A stretch of DNA of 64,000 nt, from the NCBI RefSeq assembly GCF_004355185.1, contig NZ_CP037922.1, positions 4,310,001 to 4,374,000 on the forward strand. Direction: 5' to 3'. This DNA is from Hymenobacter radiodurans (lineage in GTDB: Bacteria > Bacteroidota > Bacteroidia > Cytophagales > Hymenobacteraceae). Below are positions 47,325 through 56,868 of this stretch, one piece after another; positions within the stretch are counted from its first letter, which is position 1, and each line of letters starts with the position of its first letter. The notes below the pieces were generated by a model. The model saw nothing but the letters and a program-made list of their open reading frames with translations. It was not told where the DNA came from and did no database searches. A program made the position numbers and the translations under genes.

Positions 47325-48395
47325 TTAGTGACCGTGCGCTGGAGTAGCGGAGTTGTCGCCACCAATCTGCAGATCAGCATCGTGGTGATGCTCCTCTACG
47401 GCACCGCCGATATACATGGCAGTTAGTAGCGTGAAGATGTAGGCTTGCAAAATAGCAACTAGCAGTTCCAGCATATTGATAAACAAGCCAAAAGCCAAGG
47501 TAACGGGGCTAATCAATACGCTTTGAAAGATGAAAATCAAGCTAATAAAGCTCAGAATCACGATGTGGCCGGCTGTGATGTTAGCAAACAGACGAACCAT
47601 AAGCGAAAATGGTTTTACCACCACACCGATAAGCTCTACTGGAATCATGATGGGCAGCAAAGCCTTTGGTACACCAGGGGTAGCAAAAATATGAGCCCAG
47701 TAATTCTTGTTGGAGCTAAATAAGGTAATAAGCAACGTCAGCACTGCCAAGGTCAGGGTGACGGCGATGTTGCCGGTGAGGTTAGCAGCACCTGGCAGCA
47801 GACCTAGCAAGTTGCTGAACCAGATAAAGAAGAACACTGTGAGTAAATACGGCATGTAACGCTCGTACTTAGGCCCGATGGCTTTTTTGCCTACTTCATC
47901 GCGAATAAAGATGATGATCGGCTCGAAAAAGGACTGAACACCCTTAGGAGCACCGCCTTTATTCTTCTTATAACGGCCAGCTACCGTAAAGAAAATGCCT
48001 AGTAACAGCGCTGCGCTCAACATCAGCGAGGCAACATTCTTAGTAATAGAGAAGTCGTAAACTTTACCGCCATCTTCGGCGATAAGGTGCTCATGCTCCA
48101 GCTTCAGGCCATTGTATGTTTTGCCCTCAGCAAGTTGAGACGAAAAGAATACGCTTAAACCTTTGCCAGGCTGAAAAGCTATAATTGGCAGCGGAATAGT
48201 GAAGTGAATGCCGTGCTCTTTCTCGTCGCCAAGAGTAGCAAAATGCCATTCGTGGGCATCGCCAATGTGGTGCAGAATCATCTCGCCGGGGCTGAAGGCT
48301 TCCGAGTCGGTAGCTTCTTCAACAGTGGGCGCGTGCTCTTGGGCAAAAACGGGAAGCGAAAGAATGCAAAAGAGAGCTATCAGTAAACGCTTCAT
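47325..48395 (-). CDS. atpB: ATP synthase a subunit
   Basis: A 356-residue F0 a subunit. Unlike most bacteria it has a signal-peptide-like start (RLLIALFCILSLPVFAQ) and an N-terminal domain of about 140 residues before the usual helices; this long form is known in Bacteroidetes. The essential Arg is in SLMVRLFANITAGH. The C terminus is His-rich (EEHHHDADL, PAHGH). It precedes atpE by 64 bases. Confidence 0.95.
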   Translation of the reverse strand: MKRLLIALFCILSLPVFAQEHAPTVEEATDSEAFSPGEMILHHIGDAHEWHFATLGDEKEHGIHFTIPLPIIAFQPGKGLSVFFSSQLAEGKTYNGLKLEHEHLIAEDGGKVYDFSITKNVASLMLSAALLLGIFFTVAGRYKKNKGGAPKGVQSFFEPIIIFIRDEVGKKAIGPKYERYMPYLLTVFFFIWFSNLLGLLPGAANLTGNIAVTLTLAVLTLLITLFSSNKNYWAHIFATPGVPKALLPIMIPVELIGVVVKPFSLMVRLFANITAGHIVILSFISLIFIFQSVLISPVTLAFGLFINMLELLVAILQAYIFTLLTAMYIGGAVEEHHHDADLQIGGDNSATPAHGH

Positions 48396-48428
48396 TCAGA
48401 GTAATTTAGGTGGGAGCAGGATATTGGA

Positions 48429-48821
48429 CTAACCCTGTTTTGAAAACGGGCGCAAGTTACTCAGGACGCTCCAGATTTCAAACCCGGCGAAGAGAAAATA
48501 CAGGATAAAAAAGCCCCCCAGAAATGTCCAGAGCCCTGGCCGCTCTTGAGCACCGCCCTTATAAAGGAATACAAGCACCAACCCCACCGACAGTAGTAAG
48601 CGCACTACCATCGAACCAAAGTAGGCACCCATAAAATTGTCGGGGTTGGCCCGTATGAGCCGAGAAGTGACCCAATAGGTTATAAGCGTCAGGAGGGCGA
48701 AGAACCCAAATACGTAAATGGTGAGCGGATGAATGACTGCCGTCCCAAACTGAGTGGACAAAGCATAGAAAATACCCCCCAACAGCACACAGAAAATTAA
48801 AAACTGACGCAGAAAAATCAT
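48429..48821 (-). CDS. AtpI-like small membrane protein
   Basis: A 130-residue protein with four hydrophobic helices (FLRQFLIFCVLLGGIFYAL, LTIYVFGFFALLTLITYWV, FGSMVVRLLLSVGLVLVFLY, WTFLGGFFILYFLFAGFEIW). Position between atpZ and atpB and the topology resemble AtpI, which helps c-ring assembly or Mg2+ handling. Sequence similarity to AtpI is not obvious, so the call rests on context. It lies 33 bases upstream of atpB. Confidence 0.7.
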   Translation of the reverse strand: MIFLRQFLIFCVLLGGIFYALSTQFGTAVIHPLTIYVFGFFALLTLITYWVTSRLIRANPDNFMGAYFGSMVVRLLLSVGLVLVFLYKGGAQERPGLWTFLGGFFILYFLFAGFEIWSVLSNLRPFSKQG

Positions 48822-48888
48822 TATATGTTGGGTTATGCTTTATCGGTGATGCTTAGCAGTGAGGTACTATTCAATAGAAACAAGAATA

Positions 48889-49134
48889 CTATGAGTCGCG
48901 GGTAAGGGAGCGAATAACTTGGTACATCGCTATAAATACACCAAGCAGCATCAGCACAATGGTATACCACGGCCGCTCATTCTGAAAACGCTCGTCGAGC
49001 GCAGTGCCAGCCCAAGCACTTAAGCCAATAATTGCCAACATCTGAAACCCTAACCCTGAATACTTAGCAAAAGCACGCAAGCGGTCCGGATTGGAGTTGT
49101 TGGGCTTATCAGGCGGGGGAACAGCGGCAGGCAT
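48889..49134 (-). CDS. atpZ: AtpZ/AtpI-family protein
   Basis: An 81-residue protein with a Pro-rich start and two hydrophobic helices (LGFQMLAIIGLSAWAGTALDE and PWYTIVLMLLGVFIAMYQVI). The segment YSGLGFQMLAIIGLSAWAG and the motif TALDERF are those of AtpZ/AtpI accessory proteins. It is the first gene of the ATP synthase operon. ATG 49134 (MPAAVPPPDKP) is preferred over one 24 bases upstream. A TAnnTTTG-like TACTTTTG lies on the minus strand at 49156-49163. Confidence 0.82.
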   Translation of the reverse strand: MPAAVPPPDKPNNSNPDRLRAFAKYSGLGFQMLAIIGLSAWAGTALDERFQNERPWYTIVLMLLGVFIAMYQVIRSLTRDS

Positions 49135-49341
49135 CGTAAATAGTAGGATGGGGGGCAAAAGTATAACTTTTCAACACACAAATGCCGGTTGCAATTCCTT
49201 AGTATTGTGGAGTTATGAAAAGGAGGCAGGGAAAAAGCCGTAATTTTACCCGAAGCTATACGTTGAGAAGAAAATGCCTTCCAGCCTTGTCGAACGAATC
49301 GGCCGCTGGGACGCGTTAAACAGCCAACCCACCGCTCTGAT

Positions 49342-52300
49342 TTGCTTTCTATTTTGACTACTTCTCCGCTCTTACGGTTGTTTTCAATCCCGATGGCTTT
49401 GCTGCTGTTGGTAATGAGTATGAGTGCTTGTTCCTCGGAGCGCAAATCAGTGGTGGGCCGCACCTATCAGAATATTGTGGCACGGGATAACGGCTATTTT
49501 CTTGCTCGCGAGAAGATGCGCGCCACGGAGGCGACGCTGTACGCCGCTCGAATCAACGACTACAACCGTTTCCTGCCCCTCTTCCCTACTCTCGACGACG
49601 CGACCGTGACCAAAATAACGGCCGACCTCGACGATATTATAAAAAAAGCCTCTCTGCCCCTTCAATATCAACCCGGTAGTACTTGGACGGATGACAGCTA
49701 CCTCGTTATTGGGAAAGCACGCTATTATAAGAAGGAGTACGCAGAAGCAGCCAAGACATTCCGTTATATCAACGGCAGCAGCGAAGACGCCACGGTGAAG
49801 CAAGAAGCCTTGATCTGGCTTATGCGTACATATCTGGCACTCAAGGAATATGATAATGCTGCCGCGGTATCTGATGTGCTGGATAAGGAAGAAGGCCGTG
49901 AGAGTACTGCCCGCGAGTTGTTTCTGACCCGCGCAGAGTATCATTTGCTGACCGGTAATCCGAAGCTGGCCACGGAGAATCTGAACAAGGCCATCCCATA
50001 TATCAAACCCAAAAACGAGCGCTCACGCACCCGCTACATTCTAGCACAGCTATATCAGGCTCAGGGGCAGGATAAGGAGGCGTATGCTGAGCTAAACCAG
50101 ATTCTGAAGCGCAATCCGCCTTATGAGCTGGATTTTTATTCCAAGCTGCTGCTAGGCCAGGTCTCCGATTTGAATACCGATAGGGCGCGGCTAGATAAGT
50201 ATTTTGTGAAGCTGCTCAAGGATCCCAATAATAAGGAGTACCGCGACAAGGTACTGTATGAGATGGCGCGGCTCGACTACCGCCAGCAGCGCTACCCCGA
50301 GGCTTTGGCCCTCGTACAGCAGTCATTGCGCGTGCCTACGCCTAATCGAGTACAGAAATCGTACACCTATCTGCTGGCGGGTCGTATTTATTATGAGAAC
50401 CTACAACGGTATCAGCTAGCGGCAGCTTATTACGATAGCGCAGTCCAAAATTTGCCCCCCACGGCACCCGAGTATGCAGCTACGGCTGAGCGAGCTCAGA
50501 TTCTGCAGGAGTTTGCTAAGCAAATTACCATCATTGAAACACAGGACAGCTTGCAAGCCTTAGCGCGGCTAGATACTGCCGCGCTACGCACGCGCCTTAG
50601 TGAATATGCTAAAGTAGAAATTGCTTCTCGGCAACAGCAAGCCGAACGCCTAGCCGCCGCCGATAAAGCCCAAGAAGTACGTCAGCAGCAGGCACAAGCC
50701 TATACCGGCGTCAGCGAAACCCGGGCGGGGAACCCTGACATTGATCCGGCGACATTCGCTACTACCAACACGGGTGCCCAATGGTACTTCGACAATCCGG
50801 CGGCGCTTAGCACGGCCCGGTCTGAGTTCCAGCGGCGTTGGGGTAATCGACAGCTCCAAGACAATTGGCGGGTCAGCAGCCAGGTTAGCGGAGCCCTTGC
50901 TACCAATTCGAGCGGGGCCGGACCGGCTACCAACCCCGGTGCTGCCGGAAGTGGGGTCAACCCTGCCAATGGCGCTGCTCCCGCTGGGGCCAATGATGCT
51001 GCGGCATTTGAGCGTGGCTTAGTAGCCCAATACCGACAGAATATTCCGCTTACCGCGCCGCAGCTCCAAGCGTCGCAGAAGCAAATGGAAGAGGCCTTAT
51101 TCGCGCTGGGGGGCATTTATAACCAGCAGCTACGAGAGCCCGCCCGCGCCGCCGAAACCTATGATAAGCTCATAGCAGGCTACCCCAATAGCACCCATCT
51201 GCCCGAAGTATATTACAGCCTCTATCTGATTTATAAAGATCAGAATGACCCCAAGGCCGAAGTATATAGCCAGCGGCTGCGCGAGTCGTTTCCTAATTCA
51301 TCCTACGCCCGCCTCGTTGGCGATCCAGAATATTTGCGACGCACCTCGCAGGCGAATGCACAGGTAGGCATCTTGGTAGATTCGGCATTTGTGCTTTATA
51401 AAAAGCAAGACTTTAAAAAGTCTGCTGACCTGCTCGACCAGGTAAAGCGCCGATACCCGGATAACGCCTTGAACGATCGGGTAGCTTTCCTCAATACCCT
51501 GCTTACAATCCGTACCCAACCGCCACTATCGGCCCAGGCAGCGGTAGAAAAGTTTTACAAGGATTATCCGAGCAGTACATTGGCTCCACAAGCGGCCATT
51601 TTGCTGAAGTCGTATCAGGATTATAAGGCTGGCAGCATTAACGGCGCATTAGCCTCCACAGAAAAGCCCCCCATATCCGCTTTTCGACCTGGTGAGATAG
51701 ATACTCGGCGGCGCGTAGCAACAACATCTGAAAATCGGCCGGTAGTCCCTGTCAATCGAGTGCCAGCTCCACCGGTTTCCGCTCCTAGCCCAGCTTCAAC
51801 CGTCAATCCAACTCCTGCTAAACAACCCGCTACGGTGGTTACCAAGCCAGCCGAAAAGGGTGGTACGGCCAAACCTGCTGCTTCTGCAACAGTTCCGGCC
51901 AAAGAAGTAACTGCTCAGCCGAATGCACCGACTCCAGCATTATCGCCGGGGGGCAAATCTACGCCTCCCTCTGCTGAGCCGGCGGCCACTCCTTACCTGA
52001 ATAACCCGGCCACAGGGCATGCGGTAGTGCTCATCTTCCCTAAGGGAGCAGCACCCGTTGCTACCCTGCCGGCCGCTCTTGCCACTTATAATAACCGCTT
52101 TTATAGAGCCAATAACTTGCAAGTACAGCCCACTGCGCTCGGCGATTCAGTGGAATTGGTAGTAGTACAAACATTGCCGGTCCAAAAAGCGGCGCAGAGC
52201 TACGCCCTCAAACTGCGCGGGCCGCAGTCGCCGCTAAGCCGATTACGGGGTGCGGGTTACCAAATCCTAGTTATCGGTATTGATAATCTCCCTTTGCTAC

Positions 52301-52359
52301 TTCAAAATAAGGATTTAGCTGAGTATCAACGCTTCTACGAAAGAGAAATCAAGAATTGA
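49342..52359 (+). CDS. porW: T9SS-associated lipoprotein PorW/SprE-like, with TPR repeats
   Basis: A 1005-residue protein with a lipoprotein signal; the lipobox Cys is in LLVMSMSACSSE. It begins with SVVGRTYQNIVARDNGYFLARE, which resembles the start of PorW/SprE. The body is TPR-like helical repeats (KARYYKKEYAEAAKTFRYI, LAQLYQAQGQDKEAYAELNQIL). A Pro/Ala/Thr-rich linker follows (about 780-890), then a C-terminal domain. Its family acts with the T9SS motor and is needed for secretion and gliding in Flavobacterium and Porphyromonas. The TTG at 49342 gives a usable signal; TTG 49354 or ATG 49393 are alternatives. The gldKLMN genes are 4.5 kb to the right. Confidence 0.8.
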   Translation: MLSILTTSPLLRLFSIPMALLLLVMSMSACSSERKSVVGRTYQNIVARDNGYFLAREKMRATEATLYAARINDYNRFLPLFPTLDDATVTKITADLDDIIKKASLPLQYQPGSTWTDDSYLVIGKARYYKKEYAEAAKTFRYINGSSEDATVKQEALIWLMRTYLALKEYDNAAAVSDVLDKEEGRESTARELFLTRAEYHLLTGNPKLATENLNKAIPYIKPKNERSRTRYILAQLYQAQGQDKEAYAELNQILKRNPPYELDFYSKLLLGQVSDLNTDRARLDKYFVKLLKDPNNKEYRDKVLYEMARLDYRQQRYPEALALVQQSLRVPTPNRVQKSYTYLLAGRIYYENLQRYQLAAAYYDSAVQNLPPTAPEYAATAERAQILQEFAKQITIIETQDSLQALARLDTAALRTRLSEYAKVEIASRQQQAERLAAADKAQEVRQQQAQAYTGVSETRAGNPDIDPATFATTNTGAQWYFDNPAALSTARSEFQRRWGNRQLQDNWRVSSQVSGALATNSSGAGPATNPGAAGSGVNPANGAAPAGANDAAAFERGLVAQYRQNIPLTAPQLQASQKQMEEALFALGGIYNQQLREPARAAETYDKLIAGYPNSTHLPEVYYSLYLIYKDQNDPKAEVYSQRLRESFPNSSYARLVGDPEYLRRTSQANAQVGILVDSAFVLYKKQDFKKSADLLDQVKRRYPDNALNDRVAFLNTLLTIRTQPPLSAQAAVEKFYKDYPSSTLAPQAAILLKSYQDYKAGSINGALASTEKPPISAFRPGEIDTRRRVATTSENRPVVPVNRVPAPPVSAPSPASTVNPTPAKQPATVVTKPAEKGGTAKPAASATVPAKEVTAQPNAPTPALSPGGKSTPPSAEPAATPYLNNPATGHAVVLIFPKGAAPVATLPAALATYNNRFYRANNLQVQPTALGDSVELVVVQTLPVQKAAQSYALKLRGPQSPLSRLRGAGYQILVIGIDNLPLLLQNKDLAEYQRFYEREIKN

Positions 52360-52455
52360 TAATTGCCAGTGCCAGATGAGTCAGCGCACCTTGGACTCTA
52401 TACCACTCAATACCCTTCCTGATTTCGCGTTCCTAGCTTATAATCTCCCTAAAGA

Positions 52456-54788
52456 ATGGCTATTCCTGCCACCAAAACCAAAGTTCAGCCACGTAAGCCC
52501 CAACGGTCAGGGCGCTTCACGGGCCTTACGCGCACACTATGGATGCTTTTTGGCTTCGGGCTAATTGGCTTCGTCGTGTATGTGATGGCCGTGAGTGTCA
52601 ATTTTATGAACCTGTTTGGGCGAATGCCCAATCTTAAAACGCTGGAAAACCCCAAGAGTGAGCTCGCCTCCGAGATCTACTCGGCCGACGGCGTGCTGAT
52701 GGGCAAGTATTTCCGCGAAAACCGCACGCCAGTTGGCTACGATGAGTTGCCTCAAAACTTGATTGATGGCCTGATTGCTACCGAAGACGTTCGTTTTGAG
52801 AGCCACTCAGGCATCGATTTGAAAGGCCTGTTCGCTGTTCCTTATTATTATGTCGCGGGGCGCATTCGGCGGGGATCGAGCACACTTACGCAGCAGGTAG
52901 CAAAGGTGCTGTTCCGCACCCGCGCCGACCTTAATGATGGCACTCTTAGCCACGTACCCGGCCTGCGCATGCTTATCATCAAGACCAAAGAATGGATAAT
53001 GGCCATTCGGCTGGAGCGCAACTATACCAAGCGCGAAATCATGACGATGTACTTGAATATCAACGAGTACGGATCGAACGCCTTTGGTATTAATGTCGCT
53101 GCTAAGACCTTTTTTAATAAGCAGCCCAAAAACCTCACGCTGGAGGAATCAGCTCTTTTGGTGGGCGTACTTAATGCACCTTCGTATTTCAGCCCGGTGG
53201 AGCATCCTGAGCGAGCCAAAAGCCGCCGTAACTGGGTGCTGAGTCAGATGCTGAAATATGGCTACATCGATCAGGCTTCGCACGCGGCAGCGACTGCTAA
53301 ACCTATTGCACTGACTTATAATGTTGAAAATGCCAATAAGGGTATTGCGCCTTATTTCCGTCGGGAAGTCAGCAAAGCACTGTTGCAATGGAGCCGTGAA
53401 ACTGACCACGACCTCTACGCCGACGGCCTGAAGATTTATACCACCATCGATTCGCGGATGCAGAAGTATGCCGAATCAGCCGTGGCGGAGCATATGAAGC
53501 AACAACAGAAGGTGTTTGCCCAGCATTGGAAAGGCCAGCAGCCATGGCGTGATGAAACGGGCCGCTTGATTCCGAACTTCCTGCAGACTGCAATCAAACG
53601 CACGGAGCGTTATAAATCCCTGAACACGCGCTTTGAAGGCAACAAGGACTCTATCAACTACTATCTGAATAAGAAGTATAAGATGATGGTGTTCAGCTGG
53701 CAAGGCGAGAAGGAAATGACGATGTCACCGTTAGATTCATTGGCGTACTATAAGCGCTACCTGCAGGCCGGCTTTATGGCTATGAACCCGCTGAATGGTC
53801 AGATTAAAGCGTGGGTAGGAGGTACCAACTTTAAGTACTTCAAATACGACCACGTAAAGCAAGGTACACGGCAACCGGGTTCCACATTCAAGCCGATTGT
53901 ATACACTGCGGCTATCGATCAAGGCTATTCACCGTGCTATCAGGTACAGGACTTGGCCATCACCTTCCCCGCGGAAGCTGGCCGGCCGGCCTACACGCCG
54001 CGCAACTTTGAGGGGGGTATTCTGGTCGCACCTTCACAATCCGGCAGGCAATGGCCCGCTCGATGAACTCGATTACGGCCTTCCTAGTGCAGAAGCTAGG
54101 TCCCGAAACCATTGTTGCTTACGCCAAGCGCTTGGGTATTACCTCCCCTATCGAAGCTGTACCGGCTGTCGGTTTCGGCTCTAGCGATGTGAGTATATAT
54201 GAGTTGTGTGGAGCTTACGGCACCTTTGTAAATAAAGGAGTTTGGACTTCACCCATGATGGTGACGCGGATTGAAGACAAGAATGGTAACGTATTGCGCG
54301 AATTTGTCCCCCAGACCCGTGAGGCCCTAAGTGAAGAAACCGCTTACCTAATGACGCACATGCTACAAGCCTCGACCACCGAGCGCGGCGGCACCTCTAC
54401 CATTCTTAAGACGGGCTTTAAGTTTCCGTATGAGATGGGGGGCAAAACTGGTACTACTTCGAACTACTCTGACGCCTGGTTTATGGGTATCACGCCCGAC
54501 TTGGTTTGTGGCATGTGGGTGGGCGGCGAAGACCGGAGCATCCACTTCCGTAACGGTTCCAATGGCCAAGGGGCTCGGGCGGCGCTACCTATCTACGGCT
54601 TATTTATGCGCAAAGTATACGGCGATAAGAGCCTTGATGTAAGCAAAGGACCTTTCCCGAAGCCGGCGCAGCCGCTGAGCATTGAGATTGACTGTAGCCG
54701 TTATTATGGCGGCCAGCGCGATACTATTCCAGTAGATCAGAAGCTAAATCAAACCGATCTTGATATCCTTAACGGACAAGAGATTTAA
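52456..54788 (+). CDS. Class A penicillin-binding protein, PBP1A type (one frameshift as read)
   Basis: A bifunctional peptidoglycan synthase, about 777 residues after correction. Residues 1-60 carry the membrane anchor (GFVVYVMAVSVNF). The transglycosylase domain has ATEDVRFESHSGIDLKGL and RRGSSTLTQQVAK. The transpeptidase domain has the STFK motif in RQPGSTFKPIVYTAAIDQGY, SMNS and the KTGTTSNYSDAW box. The frame breaks between STFK and SMN, at six G at 54012-54017. A seventh base joins NFEGG to YSGRTFTIRQAMARSMNSI. The KTG box itself is encoded by a copy of the dispersed motif (54433-54442). It is cotranscribed with nothing obvious. Confidence 0.88.
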
Positions 54789-54818
54789 GGAAGCGTAGTA
54801 TATAGCCAACTGGCTTTT

Positions 54819-54873
54819 TAGAAAAACAAAATCGTGGCTGGTGTGCCGTACCAGCCACGATTTTGTTTTTCTA
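54819..54873. terminator. 24-bp perfect hairpin after the PBP1A gene
   Basis: TAGAAAAACAAAATCGTGGC and the following four bases (54819-54842) pair perfectly with 54850-54873 around a GTGCCGT loop. It separates PBP1A from uvrC, which reads the same way. It has no GCCCCC motif. Confidence 0.85.
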
Positions 54874-54970
54874 CTGTCTTTGTGAGTTTTGGAAATTCCT
54901 CTGTACACCTTCGCGTTCTTTATTTGCGTACTTCTATCAGGACATTTATTCTGCGCCTAATTCCCACTAT

Positions 54971-56782
54971 ATGGCCGCCAAAGCCCATTTACAAGAGCAA
55001 ATCCGTCAGCTTCCTCATCGTCCGGGTGTATACAAATACTTTGATGATGAAGGTATTATCTACGTTGGTAAAGCGGTTGACCTGCGCAAGCGCGTGAGCA
55101 GCTACTTTACCAAGCAAGATCACAACAAGAAGACTCAACAACTGGTCAAGAATATCAAGCGCATCGAGTTCACAATAGTAGACAGTGAATCCGACGCCTT
55201 CTTGCTTGAAAACAACCTCATCAAGCAGCATCAGCCTAAGTATAACATCCTGCTGAAAGACGGCAAGACGTATCCCTATTTATGCTTAACGAACGAGCGG
55301 TTTCCGCGCCTGATTCCTACGCGTAAGAAGATTAACGATGGCTCGCGCTATTATGGCCCATACGCCAACTTAACGGCTATGAACGTGATACTGGAGTTGA
55401 TTCGGGCCTTGTACCCATTGCGTACCTGCACGTATAATCTCGCCCCGGAAAACGTTGCTGCCGGTAAGTTTAAAGTTTGTCTGGAGTATCACCTAGGCAA
55501 CTGCAAAGGCCCTTGTGAAGGATTGCAGGATGAGGAAACATACAATCAATACATTCAGCAGATACGTAGCATGTTGAGCGGTAATCTTACTGTTCCCAAG
55601 GCTTATTTCCGGGAGCGCATGATGGCCGCCGCCCAGGAGCAACAATATGAGTTAGCCCACACCCTTAAGAAAAAGCTAGACCGCCTCGACGAATTCCAAG
55701 CAAAATCGACGGTAGTAAATGCTTCACTGTCGAATATCGATGTTTTCTCGATTGCGTCGAATGAGAAGAGTTCTTTCATCAATTATCTGAAAGTCATGAA
55801 TGGCTCAATCATTCTGACGCAGTCGCTGGAAGTGCAGAAGAAGCTGGACGAGACCGACGAGGAAATTTTGCCCCCCTTAATCATGCAGATGCGGGAGGAG
55901 TTCGAGAGTGAATCGAAGGAGATTCTCACGAACGTTGCCCTGCCTCCTTTGCCGCTTCCTGGGGTTGTTGTATCCACCCCGCAAATTGGTGATAAGCGCA
56001 AGCTTTTAGAGTTGAGCATCAAGAATGTGCTCTATCTACGCAAGGAAAAGGAGAGCATGAATGACCGCTCCAAGGACTTGAATGAGGTTCGCATCATGGA
56101 GACCATAAAGAAGGATCTGCGCCTAACAGAGCTACCAAAGCACATTGAGTGCTTCGACAACTCTAATTTTCAGGGAGACAACCCTGTGGCGGCCATGGTT
56201 TGCTTTCGTAATGCTAAGCCTAGCAAGAAAGACTATCGGCATTACCACATCAAAACCGTCATCGGTCCCAACGACTTCGACTCTATGTACGAAGTCGTAA
56301 CACGTCGCTATCGCCGGCTCGTGGATGAAGGAGCTTCCCTACCCCAATTAGTTATTGTAGATGGTGGCAAAGGTCAGCTTAGCATGGCTGTCAAAGCCCT
56401 GAAAGACCTCAATCTTTGGGGCCAGATTCCAGTGATAGGCATTGCCAAGCGCTTGGAGGAGATCTACGTTCCCAATGATCCATTACCGCTTTACATAGAT
56501 AAGAAAAGTGAGTCGTTGCGCCTATTTCAACGTATGCGCGACGAGGTACACCGGTTCGGTATCACCTTTCACCGTAATCGACGGGATGCGGCAACGCTCA
56601 AAACCGAATTAACGGAGGTGAAAGGTCTCGGTCCAGCCACGGCCGAAAAGTTATTGAGCAAGTTTAAATCAGTTAAGAAGATTCGTGAGTTGAGCGAGGC
56701 TGAGTTAGTAGCAGAAATAGGCAAAGCGAAAGCGCGTGTTTTACTGACATATTTTGAGCAGCAAGAGCAGGCAACTGAATAA
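54971..56782 (+). CDS. uvrC: Excinuclease ABC subunit C
   Basis: A 603-residue UvrC, which makes both incisions in nucleotide excision repair with UvrAB. The N-terminal GIY-YIG nuclease domain is PGVYKYFDDEGIIYVGKAVDLRKRVSSYF. The UvrB-binding region, the C-terminal RNase H-like nuclease (IECFDNSNFQGDNPVAAMV, VIVDGGKGQLSMA) and the terminal helix-hairpin-helix (LTEVKGLGPATAEKLLSKF) are in order. The ATG at 54971 (MAAKAHLQEQIRQLPHRPG) fits the family; an upstream extension would read through the hairpin region. One motif copy encodes EILPPL. Confidence 0.95.
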   Translation: MAAKAHLQEQIRQLPHRPGVYKYFDDEGIIYVGKAVDLRKRVSSYFTKQDHNKKTQQLVKNIKRIEFTIVDSESDAFLLENNLIKQHQPKYNILLKDGKTYPYLCLTNERFPRLIPTRKKINDGSRYYGPYANLTAMNVILELIRALYPLRTCTYNLAPENVAAGKFKVCLEYHLGNCKGPCEGLQDEETYNQYIQQIRSMLSGNLTVPKAYFRERMMAAAQEQQYELAHTLKKKLDRLDEFQAKSTVVNASLSNIDVFSIASNEKSSFINYLKVMNGSIILTQSLEVQKKLDETDEEILPPLIMQMREEFESESKEILTNVALPPLPLPGVVVSTPQIGDKRKLLELSIKNVLYLRKEKESMNDRSKDLNEVRIMETIKKDLRLTELPKHIECFDNSNFQGDNPVAAMVCFRNAKPSKKDYRHYHIKTVIGPNDFDSMYEVVTRRYRRLVDEGASLPQLVIVDGGKGQLSMAVKALKDLNLWGQIPVIGIAKRLEEIYVPNDPLPLYIDKKSESLRLFQRMRDEVHRFGITFHRNRRDAATLKTELTEVKGLGPATAEKLLSKFKSVKKIRELSEAELVAEIGKAKARVLLTYFEQQEQATE

Positions 56783-56804
56783 ATCAATTGGTCATTACTT
56801 GAAC

Positions 56805-56865
56805 TCAGCTAACAACAAAAAAGCCCCCCAGCGACGTCGCTGGGGGCTTTTTTGTTGTTAGCTGA
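56805..56865. terminator. 61-bp palindromic bidirectional terminator
   Basis: Arms of 31 and 30 bases (56805-56835 and 56836-56865) are complementary throughout except for one extra C: six C at 56824-56829 against five G at 56842-56846. It lies between convergent uvrC and gldN, with AAAAAAGCCCCCC in the stem. Confidence 0.9.
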
Positions 56866-56868
56866 AGC

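Noticed and set aside
6713..54017. Phase variation as the main explanation of the frame breaks
   Set aside because: The runs are short, and the affected genes are mostly housekeeping (PBP1A, msrB, Fur family), which are unlikely phase-variable genes; sequencing error fits better.
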